Assembly: GCF_020329485.1 (NCBI RefSeq) | Contig: NZ_JAGKJI010000022.1 | Location: forward strand, 1-64,000 | DNA from: Bradyrhizobium cenepequi | GTDB taxonomy: Bacteria; Pseudomonadota; Alphaproteobacteria; Rhizobiales; Xanthobacteraceae | Reading direction: 5' to 3' | Length of the DNA stretch: 64,000 nucleotides | Shown: piece by piece, positions 1-8,162 of the stretch | How the letters are laid out: every line of letters starts with the position of its first letter | Position numbering within the stretch: position 1 is the first letter of the stretch | Position numbers and translations under genes: made by a program | The notes under the pieces: model-generated | Databases searched by the model: none | Told to the model about the DNA's origin: nothing | The model's input: only the letters and a program-made list of their open reading frames with translations

Positions 1-16
1 ACCTCGCCGCTAGCAG

Positions 17-871
17 CTACCAGCGCAACTCCCGCATCAGCGCCTTCGGCGGGTGGCCGAACAGCTCCGTCACCGAGGTCGGGTCGAGCTGGTCGACGCC
101 CTCGAATTGCTCGGAATGGATGCCGCGGGTCACGAACAGGCAGTCGATGCCAAAGCCCTTGGCGCCTGCAATGTCGGTGCGCACGGAATCGCCGATCGCC
201 AGCACGCGATTGAGTTCGACCGGATGGCCGGCCCGCTCGGCCGCGAGCTGCATCGCGCGCTCATAGATCGGCTCGTGCGGTTTGCCGTAGAAGATCGCTT
301 CGCCCCCAAGCTCGCGATAGAGCTCGGCGATCGCCCCCGCGCAATAGATCAGCCGGTCGCCGCGCTCGACCACGATGTCGGGATTGGCGCAAATCAATGA
401 AAGCTTGCGTTCGCGCGCTTTCAGGAGCATCGCGCGATAGTCTTCCGGAGTCTCGGTCTCGTCGTCGAACAGGCCGGTGCAGATGATGTAATCGGCCTGC
501 TCAAGCGGCGTCAGCGGCGCATCGAGACCGCGGTGGATCGAGGAGTCGCGCTCCGGGCCGACCCAGTGGATCTTCTTGCCGGGATGCTCGGCGACGAAAT
601 GCCGGGTCAGGTCGCCGGAGGAGACGATTGCGTCGTAAGTCTCATCAGCCACGCCCAGCTTGCGCAATTGACGCTGCACCGAGTCGGCCGGCCGCGGCGC
701 ATTGGTGATGAGGATGACCGTGCCGCCCTGCTGGCGGAACGTATGCAGTGCCTCGCAGGCTTCGGGAAACGACTCGAGCCCGTTGTGCACCACGCCCCAG
801 ACGTCGGAGAGCACCACCTCGACGTCGCCAACGACGTCGCGCAGCCGCTCGACAAAGTGAAGTGAGGTCAT
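17..871 (-). CDS. HAD-superfamily class IIA hydrolase (TIGR01459-like)
   Basis: A 284-residue cytoplasmic HAD phosphatase-like protein; substrate unknown. Motif I reads LSDVWGVVHNG (residues 21-31). The nucleophile Asp23 is present, but the usual second Asp, two residues later, is Trp, as is known for this subfamily. Motif II is LITNAP, motif III is YGKPHEPIY and motif IV is AIGDSVRTD. The cap falls between motifs II and III, as in class IIA enzymes. I chose the ATG at 871 because the open frame upstream of it runs into a palindromic repeat. Family assignment is firm; whether it is an active phosphatase is uncertain because of the Trp. Confidence 0.85.
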   Translation of the reverse strand: MTSLHFVERLRDVVGDVEVVLSDVWGVVHNGLESFPEACEALHTFRQQGGTVILITNAPRPADSVQRQLRKLGVADETYDAIVSSGDLTRHFVAEHPGKKIHWVGPERDSSIHRGLDAPLTPLEQADYIICTGLFDDETETPEDYRAMLLKARERKLSLICANPDIVVERGDRLIYCAGAIAELYRELGGEAIFYGKPHEPIYERAMQLAAERAGHPVELNRVLAIGDSVRTDIAGAKGFGIDCLFVTRGIHSEQFEGVDQLDPTSVTELFGHPPKALMRELRW

Positions 872-931
872 GAGAACGCGTATTGTCTGGTGTAGGGTGA
901 TTCTTGTGCCATGGTTGCGGCTGCGGCCTCC

Positions 932-1053
932 CACCTCTCCCCAACGGGGAGAGGTCGATTTGCGCAGCAAATCGGGTGAGGGGGTGCAGGTCCCACGAGA
1001 GAGCGTAACCCCTCACCCGCGCCGTTGGCGCGACCTCTCCCTATGGGAGAGGT
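932..1053. repeat. Two-hairpin palindromic repeat, family A, copy 1
   Basis: An intergenic element with a terminal hairpin at each end (about 934-954 and 1034-1052; arms of the cctctcccc type). Inside these lies an inverted pair built on gggtgaggggg and cccctcaccc. The same plan recurs at 15781, 31427, 43791, 43992, 45846, 52228 and 55929. It lies upstream of the HAD gene and downstream of the EAL gene. It encodes no protein. Confidence 0.85.
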
Positions 1054-1098
1054 GGACACCTCGCGCGCGGTGAGCCGTCGCTGTAAGCACATCATACC

Positions 1099-2553
1099 TT
1101 AGCCCGGGCCAGCAACGCGGCGCGCGAGCGCGGCGTTGCCGGTGGCCCGCTGCGGCGGGTCGATGGCGGGACTGTTCGGGGGGACGGGAGCGGTGGCGCC
1201 ATTGGCTTCCTGCGGCATGGGCGAAGAGGCCCCGGCGGTAGCAGATGCGCCCTCGGGCCGCAACGGGCGCGGCGGCGCGAACAGGAACCCCTGGCCGAAC
1301 CGTATGTCGTAGTCGAGCAGGTCGACGACGGCACGCTCGCCTTCGATTCTCTCCGCGATCAGGTCGATGCCGTAGCGGCCGAGCAGGTCGGACAGGTCTG
1401 AAGGATGAATGTCCGAGGTCGAGCTCTGCTTGGGATCGAGCAACAGTGTCGCCGGCACCTTGATGAAGCGCACGCCGCGGTCGGCGAGCTCGCGCGGCTC
1501 GAAGCGAAGGTCGCTGACATGGTCGATCGAGAAGCGGTAACCGCGCTGCGACAGCGCGGCCAGATGCTCGCTCTCGGTCCGGCCGAGATTGCGGAAGGTC
1601 GACTGCTTGAACTCGAGCACGAAGGATGGCGCCAGCGCGCGATTGGCTTCGAGGAAATCGAGGCACTGGGTGAAATTGACGGCGTTGCCGAGCGTCGCTG
1701 CGGAGACGTTGCAGAACACGCCGACATCCTTGTTGCGGACCATCAACCGGCGCAGCACCTGCACACAGCGCAGCATCACCATATGGTCGATGCGCCCGAT
1801 CAGGCCGCCGACTTCCGCGGCGCCGATGAAATCATCGGCGGCGACGATCTGGTCGTGCTCGTCGCGCAGCCGCGTCACCGCTTCGTAGTAGCGCACCCTG
1901 CGCTGCGGCAGCGTCACCATCGGCTGCAGGTAGATATCGAGCCGGTTGGCCTCGATTGCGTTCTTTACGGCGCTGACGAGCTGGGCTTGGTTGCGTGAGA
2001 CGGCGATGACGCCGGCCGGGGTAGGAGGCGCCGGCGATGGCGGTACCGCCATGACCGGTGGGGTCACGGGAGTTGGCGCGGCCAGCGTTGAAGGCGAGGG
2101 TTCCGGTTGCGGCTCGGCGGCAGGCTTGCTTGAAGGCGCGATCGCCGCGGTTGCCAGCAAGTCTTCATGGCTGGCGACGGAGGCCGCAAGCTGCTTGACC
2201 AGGTTGCCGAGCTCATTGATTTCGCCGATCACGGCCTGGAGGCGGTCGGCGCCGGCGGAATTTGCCGACACCACGCGGCCCTCGACGGCGGCGAGCCTGC
2301 GGCCGAATTCGCCAACCTGGCGGGCGAGATCGGCGGTGCCGCGGGAGAGGTCCGCGATCTGACCGCCGACGGCGGAACGGTCGCGCAGCCGCATCGACAC
2401 TGCGTTGTAGAAGATCAGGAAGGTCAACGCGGTCAGCGCCACGATTGCGGACTCGGTTCCGCTGATGCCTGCCACCGAATAGAGCGCAAAGCCAAGCGAG
2501 GCCGCGACCAGAACCATGCAGATGGCGATGAAGATCGTCGAAATGCGAATCAT
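1099..2553 (-). CDS. Membrane-anchored degenerate EAL-domain protein
   Basis: A 484-residue protein with two N-terminal membrane helices (about 5-27 and 33-52), a coiled region, a Pro-rich linker (about 145-185) and a C-terminal EAL fold (about 190-440). EAL domains hydrolyse cyclic di-GMP. Here the signature reads YEAVTRLRD, keeping the Glu. NVS is also kept, but the DDFGTG-type metal loop is replaced by SIDHVSDL. A Lys remains in FIKVPA, and QGFLFAPP matches the end of the domain. This suggests c-di-GMP binding or a purely regulatory role rather than hydrolysis, which is inference. There is no GGDEF domain. It stands alone between repeat elements. Confidence 0.85.
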   Translation of the reverse strand: MIRISTIFIAICMVLVAASLGFALYSVAGISGTESAIVALTALTFLIFYNAVSMRLRDRSAVGGQIADLSRGTADLARQVGEFGRRLAAVEGRVVSANSAGADRLQAVIGEINELGNLVKQLAASVASHEDLLATAAIAPSSKPAAEPQPEPSPSTLAAPTPVTPPVMAVPPSPAPPTPAGVIAVSRNQAQLVSAVKNAIEANRLDIYLQPMVTLPQRRVRYYEAVTRLRDEHDQIVAADDFIGAAEVGGLIGRIDHMVMLRCVQVLRRLMVRNKDVGVFCNVSAATLGNAVNFTQCLDFLEANRALAPSFVLEFKQSTFRNLGRTESEHLAALSQRGYRFSIDHVSDLRFEPRELADRGVRFIKVPATLLLDPKQSSTSDIHPSDLSDLLGRYGIDLIAERIEGERAVVDLLDYDIRFGQGFLFAPPRPLRPEGASATAGASSPMPQEANGATAPVPPNSPAIDPPQRATGNAALARRVAGPG

Positions 2554-2704
2554 GTCGCGCGCGCTACGTCCTCAAGTCCGGCTGTCCACCTTGGCTGTCC
2601 CCCGGGAAAATTCGGGCCCTTCAGGTGGTTTTGTTTGTGCTCCCCCAAGCGGGAGCACTATACCATCAAGTTTGATTCGGCAGGCTAACGTTCTTTGGAA
2701 GACT

Positions 2705-2785
2705 TAGAGCATGATCCGGAAAAGTGGAAACCGGTTTTCCCTCGCGACAAACGCGAAGCGTTTGCGCGGAGATCATGCTCAAGCA
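2705..2785. repeat. Dispersed repeat, family G, copy 1
   Basis: Intergenic sequence containing catgatccggaaaagtgg followed by aaaccggttttc and a tgcgaag/ttgcgcgg arm. A shorter reverse-orientation copy lies at 36254-36301. It lies between the EAL gene start and the brkB-type gene end. The rest of 2554-2704 holds nothing I recognise. Confidence 0.7.
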
Positions 2786-2794
2786 AAGAGATGA

Positions 2795-2829
2795 GATCAT
2801 GATCCGATTCGTTTAATCGGATCATGATC
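2795..2829. terminator. Perfect 15-bp palindrome abutting the BrkB-family stop codon
   Basis: The left arm at 2795-2809 (gatcatgatccgatt) pairs perfectly with 2815-2829 across a 5-nt loop (cgttt). The right arm touches the stop codon of the minus-strand BrkB-family gene. No clear T-run follows on the minus strand, so factor-independent termination is not certain. It may instead protect a 3' end, or be part of the adjacent repeat, with which it shares catgatccg. Confidence 0.5.
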
Positions 2830-3944
2830 TAAGAAACCGCCGGCCCAAGCGTGTCGGCCACCTCGGCCTTGCGCGTGCCGAGCGGTTTCGGACGGCCTAC
2901 CGTGGTATCCACCGCGGTCTGGTGCTCGATCTCCGCATTCAGCTCCGCGCCCAACAACAGGATGCTGGTGGACATCCACATCCACATCATGAATCCGATG
3001 GCCGCGCCAAGCGATCCGTAGGTAGCGCTGTAATTGCCGAAATTCGACAGATACCAGGACAGCCCCGCTGAGCCGGCGATCCAGAGCAGCGCCGATGCCA
3101 GCGTGCCAACACTAAGCCATTCCCAACGCGGCGCGCGGCGGCTCGGTCCATACCGGTAGAGCACCGCGAGCCCGGCCGACAGGATCAGGAACAGCAGCGG
3201 CCATCGCCCAAGGCTGACGAGAAGCTGACTCTCCGGCTTCAGCCCGACGCGATCGAGCAGCAGGGGAAGCACAACCACCGCGCTCACCATCACCAGAAGC
3301 GCCGCGATCGCGCTGAGGGTGAGGGCGAGCGAGATCAGGTTCAGGTGGATGAAGCTGCGCGTCTCGCGCTCGTCATAGGCGACGTTGAGCGCGTCCATCA
3401 CGGCCTTCATCCCGGCATTGGCGCTCCAGATCGCAAGCGCCAGCCCGAATAGGAAGGTCACGCCCAATTCGCCGTTGCCCTTCGCGACCACCCTGCCGAT
3501 CTGATCCTGCACGATCTGGAACGAGCCTTCCGGCAGCATCAGCGCCAGCGCTTCGAGATTCCTGGCAATGGTCGAAGGGTCGGCGTAGAGCCCGTAAAAC
3601 GAGACCAGCGCGGTGATGGTCGGGAACACCGCCAGCAGGCCGTAGAACACGACACCCGCGGCGGTGGCGAGCAGGCGGTCCTCATTGATGCGCTGATAGC
3701 AGCGCCACAGGATGTCCTTCCAGCCGGCGAGCGGAATCCGGAACGGGCTCTCCGCGCGGCGCCCCCTGCCGGGTTCTGTCAGTTCGCGCGCGAAGCGGCG
3801 GCGTGCTCTTGACGGGTCTATGGCACCGCGAGCGGGCGCGGGCTTCGGATCGGGCTGAAGATAGCGATGGACGAGAAGGAGCAGGACCGTCGTCGCCGCG
3901 ATCAGGAGCCAATTTTCGCCCTGTCCGGAACGCGCGTCGGACAT
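2829..3944 (-). CDS. YihY/BrkB-family inner-membrane protein
   Basis: A 371-residue protein. After one short N-terminal hydrophobic segment (about 11-25) and a basic stretch, it has the YihY/virulence-factor-BrkB domain with about six membrane helices. Family-typical features are the amphipathic WKDILWRCYQ entry, GVVFYGLLAVFPTITALVS in the first core helix, and WSANAGMKAVMDALNVAY. Family function is not settled; it was once proposed to be RNase BN and is now regarded as a transporter-like membrane protein. The basic C-terminal tail is short. It is monocistronic, with a palindrome at its stop and repeats upstream. Confidence 0.9.
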   Translation of the reverse strand: MSDARSGQGENWLLIAATTVLLLLVHRYLQPDPKPAPARGAIDPSRARRRFARELTEPGRGRRAESPFRIPLAGWKDILWRCYQRINEDRLLATAAGVVFYGLLAVFPTITALVSFYGLYADPSTIARNLEALALMLPEGSFQIVQDQIGRVVAKGNGELGVTFLFGLALAIWSANAGMKAVMDALNVAYDERETRSFIHLNLISLALTLSAIAALLVMVSAVVVLPLLLDRVGLKPESQLLVSLGRWPLLFLILSAGLAVLYRYGPSRRAPRWEWLSVGTLASALLWIAGSAGLSWYLSNFGNYSATYGSLGAAIGFMMWMWMSTSILLLGAELNAEIEHQTAVDTTVGRPKPLGTRKAEVADTLGPAVS

Positions 3945-4082
3945 CGGTTTCCTCCAGGCAGGGGGTTGTCCCTGCCCGGGATGAACGTGAACCGGGTTTG
4001 AACGTTCCGGACCGACGACTCCTCATCCCGAGGAGCCGCGCAAGCGGCGTCTTAAGGGATGGGCCGCGGGCTCCTCGCCTTC

Positions 4083-4190
4083 CGTCATTCCGGGGCGCGA
4101 CGAAGTCGCGAGCCCGGAATCTATTGCGCCGCATGTCCCGGTGGTGAAATGGATTCCAGGCTCGATGCTTCGCATCGCCCCGGAATGACG
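4083..4190. repeat. Inverted repeat, family C (cgtcattccgg type), copy 1
   Basis: The outer arms begin cgtcattccgg and end ccggaatgacg, with an inner copy of the motif around gcccggaatc. Related copies lie at 25547-25655 (complete), 40499-40543 and 44743-44785 (half elements). This is a REP-like element upstream of the BrkB-family gene. Confidence 0.75.
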
Positions 4191-4220
4191 GCGGAGAAAA
4201 ATTCGCGAGCGATTTCAACG

Positions 4221-4725
4221 TGATTTGCCCTGTCCAGTCCTCGCGCGAAAAACATTCCGCTTTCGCCGTCGGGCAAATCAGCACTATGACTCCGCGCGTC
4301 TCAGCGCGAATGAGGGGCGGGTCGCGATCGTCACGAACGTTGCGGTGGGATGCGGTGGACGCGGGTGTCGCGACTGACGAGCGTGGCACTCGCGGACGGC
4401 GAAGTCGTGTGGTTCTGGCGCCCCGACGCTGGCGCTAAGTACGCGAGCAGCAAGAGCTGCCGCGGATGACGGTGGCAAGAAAGCCCGGTCACCGGGGAGA
4501 GCACGAAGTAAGCCGTAAACCACAGCGCAGGGAAAGCCGGTGTTGCTCCGGTTGACCTGTGGTCCTACCCCCGTGCTTTTTGTTGCACGGGGCCCACGGG
4601 TGCAACCGGCACCCGGCTTTCCCTGCGCCCTCTGCTATCGAGGAGGGCGAACGAGACGCAAACCTCAGGCACATCATGCCGCGAGAATATAGACTCACAT
4701 CCCCTCCGCTGTTTGAAATCTGAAT
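4221..4725 (+). repeat. Long (about 0.5 kb) structured dispersed repeat, copy 1
   Basis: A non-coding segment that matches, in reverse orientation, the segment at 39528-40045. Shared landmarks in order are gggcaaatcagc, gaggggcg, tcgcgatcgtcacga, ttgcggtgggatgcggtgga, a gtgtggt..tg.cgccccgac stretch, and gagagcacga followed by taagccgtaa. Then comes a foldable core (4525-4628) and, last, tgccgcgagaat with ctcacatcc. Short open frames here are unlikely to be genes because the two copies differ by indels. The surrounding 3945-5009 gap holds only repeats. Confidence 0.8.
4525..4628 (+). other. Candidate structured RNA/DNA module (three-way junction), copy 1
   Basis: The outer stem gcgcagggaaagccgg (4525-4540) pairs with ccggctttccctgcgc (4613-4628). 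It encloses hairpin 1 (4569-4576 with 4585-4592) and hairpin 2 (4598-4603 with 4609-4614). The second genomic copy (39613-39719, opposite strand) keeps every helix despite base changes. Three pairs of hairpin 1 changed on both sides, and one outer A-U became U-G in the plus-sense reading. That supports an RNA read in the plus direction here. No promoter or transcript is demonstrated. Confidence 0.45.
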
Positions 4726-4744
4726 CATAAGCCGTGGCGACGCC

Positions 4745-4865
4745 GTAGGGTGGGCAAAGCGACTTGTCCGCCGTAGCTCGCAGAGCGAAGGTGGAAGCGT
4801 GCCCACCATCGCGAGCACGGCGCTGGATGGTGGGCACGGCGCAAGTGCGCCTTTGCCCACCCTAC
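4745..4865. repeat. Inverted repeat, family F (gtagggtgggc type), copy 1
   Basis: It starts gtagggtgggcaaagcg and ends cgcctttgcccaccctac, with an internal inverted gtgcccaccat/atggtgggcac pair. This makes a nested palindrome. A half-like copy lies at 59511-59541 and a variant (gtaggatgggtagagcg) at 39434-39520. Confidence 0.75.
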
Positions 4866-4899
4866 GCGATTGGAAAATTGTGCCCGAACTTATCCGTGT

Positions 4900-4983
4900 C
4901 GTCATTGCGAGGAGCGAAGCGACGAAGATCCATGCTTCCGCGCGCGTGGAGAGATGGATTGCTTCGCTTCGCTCGCAATGATG
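4900..4983. repeat. Inverted repeat, family E (cgtcattgcgagg type), copy 1
   Basis: The arms are cgtcattgcgaggagcgaag and cttcgctcgcaatga, with inner gatccatgc/agatggattgc. A second copy is at 59550-59634. It is located just beyond the 3' end of the aminotransferase gene. Confidence 0.75.
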
Positions 4984-5009
4984 CCCAGCGAAACTCAGCG
5001 CTTCCCGCC

Positions 5010-6356
5010 CTACGCTACCGCGCGGATGATCTTGCCGACCTTGTCGACGATCTCGCCGATCTGGTCCTCGCTGACGATCAAGGGCGGCGTCAGGCACAGC
5101 GAGTCGCCGGCGATCCGCAGCATCAGGTCGTTGTCGTGGAAGGCGCTGTTGAGTGCGGCGAAGCCGCGCTTGCCGGGCGCTTCCGCAATCGGGGCAAGGT
5201 CGATGCCGGCGGTCAGGCCGATGGTGCGGATGTCGACCACGTTCGGCTGGTCGCGCAGCGACATCACGGCGTCGGCGAATTTCGGCTCCAGCTTGTTCGC
5301 GCGTTCGAACAGCTTCTCCTCGCGATAGATGTCGAGCGTCGCAAGGCCGGCGGCGCACGCCAGCGGATGCGCCGAATAGGTGTAGCCATGGGCCAGCTCG
5401 ACCACATGTTCGGGCCCGTTCATGAAGGCGTCGTGGATGGCGCCGCGCACGATCACGCCGCCCATTGGAGCAGCGCCGTTGGTGATGCCTTTGGCGAAGG
5501 TGATCATGTCGGGCGTCACGCCATAGCGCTCCGCGGCGAACGCAAAGCCGAGCCGGCCATAGCCGGTGATGACCTCGTCGAAGATCAGGAGGATGCCATG
5601 CTTTTCGGTGATCTCGCGCAGCCGCTTCAGATAGCCCTTCGGCGCCGGCAGCACGCCGGTCGAGCCCGCCATCGGCTCGACGATGACGGCGGCGATGGTG
5701 TTGGCGCCGTGCAGGTTGACAAGACGCTCGAGCTCGTCGGCGAAATGCACGCCATAGTCCGGCTCGCCCTTGGTGAAGGCCTGCTTGTCGCGGTCATAGG
5801 TCGCCGGCAGATGGTCGACACCGGTGAGCAGCGAGCCGAACAGCTTGCGGTTGCCGACGATGCCGCCGACCGAGGTGCCGCCGAAACCGACGCCGTGATA
5901 GCCGCGCTCGCGGCCGATCAGGCGGATGCGGCTGCCCTGGCCGCTGATTTGGTGATAGGCCAGTGCGATCTTCAGCGCGGTGTCGGCCGCTTCCGATCCC
6001 GAATTGCAGAAGAACACGTTGTCCAGGCCTTCGGGTGCCAGGTCGGCGATGCGGCTGGCGAGCTCGAAGGCTTGCGGGATGCCGAACTGGAACGGCGGCG
6101 CGTAGTCCATCGCGGCAGCCTGCTTGGCGATCGCCTCCGAAATCTGGGTGCGGCCATGGCCGGCATTGCAGCACCACATGCCGGCAGCGGCGTCGATGAT
6201 CTTGCGGCCATCGACGGTGAAATAGTGCATGTCCTTGGAGCCGGCGAGCAGCCGCGGCTGCTTCTTGAACGCGCGGTTGGCGGTGAACGGCATCCAATGC
6301 GCGGCCAGATCGTTGGGAACGTTGACGGCGGCGGGGCGGGGGCTCTTGTCCAGCAT
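5010..6356 (-). CDS. Class III aminotransferase (omega-amino acid:pyruvate type)
   Basis: A 448-residue PLP-dependent aminotransferase. The N-terminal HWMPFTANRAF and GMWCCNAGHGR are characteristic of beta-alanine/omega-amino-acid:pyruvate transaminases. The fold-type I motifs follow: FFCNSGSEAADTALKIA, GYHGVGFGGTSVGG, the LIFDEVITGYGRLG cofactor Asp, and the probable Schiff-base Lys in ITFAKGITNGAAPMGG. It would move amino groups from beta-alanine, polyamine-derived or similar amines to pyruvate. The ATG at 6356 starts the conserved MLDKSPR segment; the open frame upstream overlaps prmB and has no homology character. It is cytoplasmic and monocistronic. Confidence 0.88.
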   Translation of the reverse strand: MLDKSPRPAAVNVPNDLAAHWMPFTANRAFKKQPRLLAGSKDMHYFTVDGRKIIDAAAGMWCCNAGHGRTQISEAIAKQAAAMDYAPPFQFGIPQAFELASRIADLAPEGLDNVFFCNSGSEAADTALKIALAYHQISGQGSRIRLIGRERGYHGVGFGGTSVGGIVGNRKLFGSLLTGVDHLPATYDRDKQAFTKGEPDYGVHFADELERLVNLHGANTIAAVIVEPMAGSTGVLPAPKGYLKRLREITEKHGILLIFDEVITGYGRLGFAFAAERYGVTPDMITFAKGITNGAAPMGGVIVRGAIHDAFMNGPEHVVELAHGYTYSAHPLACAAGLATLDIYREEKLFERANKLEPKFADAVMSLRDQPNVVDIRTIGLTAGIDLAPIAEAPGKRGFAALNSAFHDNDLMLRIAGDSLCLTPPLIVSEDQIGEIVDKVGKIIRAVA

Positions 6357-6460
6357 GGGGACCTCGTTGATGGCGGTGAGCTGATTTGCCTCGAAGCTAT
6401 CAGCTTCGCTGCCCTGCGTGAACGGCGTGAGCTGCGATATTTCCGCCGCGGTGCACTGCG

Positions 6461-7435
6461 TCACACAGCGCTTTCGAGATCGGTTGCGCCAATCCAGAAC
6501 ACTTCGGCCTCGGAATCCTCGGTATCGAGCCAGAGCAGCGGCAATTGCGGATAGGCTGCTTCGAGGAGCTCGCGGCCGCGGCCGATCTCGCAGAGCAGGC
6601 CGCCTTCCGCGGTCAGGTGCTGCGGCGCTTCGTCGAGGATGCGCCTGACGATGTCGAGCCCGTCGGCACCGCCGTCGAAAGCGAGCTTGGGTTCGGTGCG
6701 GCATTCGCGGGGCAGCGACGCCATGCCGAGCGCATCGACATAGGGCGGATTGGAGATGATGAGGTCGTAACGCCGGCCCTTGAGCGGCTCGAACAAGTTG
6801 CCCTGGTGCAGCGTCACGCGGTCCTCGAGGCCGTAGTCCCGGACGTTGCGCGCGGCGACTGCCAGCGCGTCCTTCGAAATATCAACCGCGTCGATGTCGG
6901 AGTTCGGGAAACTGCGGCTGGCGAGGATCGCGAGGCATCCGGAGCCGGTGCAGAGGTCGAGCACGGTCACGACGGCGGCGGGATCGTCGACCAGCGAGCC
7001 GCCTTCCTGCTCATCGCCGCCGAAATGCGAGTCGAGCAGTTCGCCGATGAAGGAGCGCGGCACGATGGTACGCTCGTCGACATAGAAGGGCAGGCCGCGC
7101 ATGTAGATCTTGTTGACGAGATAGGCGGCCGGCTTTCGCGTCGCGATGCGGCGCTCGATCAGGTCGAGGATCTTGCCGCCCTCATGCGCGGTGACGCGCG
7201 CGCCGGCGAAGTGGTCGAACTGGTCGGGATGCAGGTGCAGGGTTTCGCAGACGAGGAAAGCGGCCTCCGCCACTGGATCGGTGGTGCCGTGCGCGAACAC
7301 CAGCTTTGCCTCGGTGAAGCGGCTCACTGCATAACGGACGAAATCGAGCAGCGTCTTGAGCTCGCCCGCTGCGACCTTCGGGGCTTTCGCTGGAGATCGG
7401 CCGCGCTTCGTGGCCGGCGTGGTACGCTTTGCCAT
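6461..7435 (-). CDS. prmB: Ribosomal protein L3 N5-glutamine methyltransferase
   Basis: A 324-residue SAM-dependent methyltransferase of the HemK/PrmB group, which methylates a glutamine in ribosomal protein L3. The SAM-binding motif is VLDLCTGSGCLAIL. The catalytic NPPY is within IISNPPYVDALGMASLP, followed by EPKLAFDGG, which fits PrmB better than PrmC. A basic, low-complexity N-terminus (MAKRTTPATKRGRSPAKAPK) precedes the helical N-domain. Its ATG overlaps the last base of the moaE stop codon, so it is the last gene of the pgsA-moaD-moaE-prmB unit. Confidence 0.9.
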   Translation of the reverse strand: MAKRTTPATKRGRSPAKAPKVAAGELKTLLDFVRYAVSRFTEAKLVFAHGTTDPVAEAAFLVCETLHLHPDQFDHFAGARVTAHEGGKILDLIERRIATRKPAAYLVNKIYMRGLPFYVDERTIVPRSFIGELLDSHFGGDEQEGGSLVDDPAAVVTVLDLCTGSGCLAILASRSFPNSDIDAVDISKDALAVAARNVRDYGLEDRVTLHQGNLFEPLKGRRYDLIISNPPYVDALGMASLPRECRTEPKLAFDGGADGLDIVRRILDEAPQHLTAEGGLLCEIGRGRELLEAAYPQLPLLWLDTEDSEAEVFWIGATDLESAV

Positions 7436-7902
7436 CAGGATTTGGTCCAGCGCGCGGCCGCCGCGTCATCCTGGTCGCGCGCCTCGATCCAGCTCGATCC
7501 CCGCGCGCTTTCCTCGCGCTTCCAGAACGGCGCGCTGGTCTTCAGGTAGTCCATCAGGAATTCGGCGGCGTGAAAAGCAGCCTGCCGGTGCTGCGACGCC
7601 GTCACCACCAGCACGATGTTCTCGCCCGGCGTGATGCGGCCGACGCGGTGAATGACGGTAAGACCGGATAACGGCCAGCGCGACATCGCCTCCTCGGCAT
7701 GGCGCCTGATCTCGGCTTCCGCCATGCCCGGATAGTGCTCCAGCGTCAGCGCCGCTATCGGCTCGCCGTTCTCGCTGCCGCGGCAGATGCCGGTGAAGCT
7801 GACGACGGCGCCGATATCGGCACGGCCCTTGCCGATCGCGGCAATCTCCTGCGCGACGTCGAAATCGGCTTCCTGGATGCGGATGGTCGCAATCGCCGTC
7901 AT
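7435..7902 (-). CDS. moaE: Molybdopterin synthase catalytic subunit MoaE
   Basis: A 155-residue large subunit of molybdopterin synthase, which with MoaD inserts two sulfurs into precursor Z. Visible family features are VVSFTGICRG near the N-terminus, LTLEHYPGMAEAEI, IHRVGRITPGENIVLVVTAS, and the C-terminal catalytic region MDYLKTSAPFWKREE with conserved Lys residues. It follows moaD after an 8-base gap and overlaps the prmB start by one base. The neighbouring MoaD supports the call. Confidence 0.95.
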   Translation of the reverse strand: MTAIATIRIQEADFDVAQEIAAIGKGRADIGAVVSFTGICRGSENGEPIAALTLEHYPGMAEAEIRRHAEEAMSRWPLSGLTVIHRVGRITPGENIVLVVTASQHRQAAFHAAEFLMDYLKTSAPFWKREESARGSSWIEARDQDDAAAARWTKS

Positions 7903-7910
7903 GTCGTGGC

Positions 7911-8162
7911 TCAGCCGCCCGTCATCGGCGGAAAGAACGCGATCTCGCGCGCGCCGTATATTGCGGCGTCCTGCTGGACATGGGCTTGGTCGATCGCGGC
8001 GCGGATCACCTTCGGCTTCTCGAAGGCATAGGCGTAGGCGTCATCGCGCCTGGCCAGCCAATCGATCAGCTCGCCGACGGTGCGCACCTCGGCCGGCGGC
8101 TCGATGGTCTCCTCGGCCTTGCCGATACGTTCGCGGACCCAGGCGAAATATTTCACCTTCAT
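7911..8162 (-). CDS. moaD: Molybdopterin synthase sulfur-carrier subunit MoaD
   Basis: An 83-residue ubiquitin-fold sulfur carrier. The N-terminal strand MKVKYFAWVRERIGK and the invariant C-terminal Gly-Gly (FFPPMTGG) identify it. The terminal glycine is adenylated and then thiocarboxylated to donate sulfur to molybdopterin precursor. Its start overlaps the pgsA stop in an ATGA, and moaE follows 8 bases later, so the two subunits are likely translated together. Confidence 0.95.
   Translation of the reverse strand: MKVKYFAWVRERIGKAEETIEPPAEVRTVGELIDWLARRDDAYAYAFEKPKVIRAAIDQAHVQQDAAIYGAREIAFFPPMTGG

Noticed and set aside
4221..4725. Small proteins predicted from open frames in the long repeat
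   Set aside because: The two copies differ by frame-disrupting indels while keeping RNA-like helices, so coding is unlikely.
4764..6554. 596-residue plus-strand open frame
   Set aside because: It is antisense to the class III aminotransferase, lacks any family motif, and arises from high GC third positions; the minus-strand gene has clear PLP motifs.
7911..8162. Possible toxin-antitoxin gene
   Set aside because: The 83-residue protein ends in Gly-Gly and sits next to moaE, so it is MoaD.
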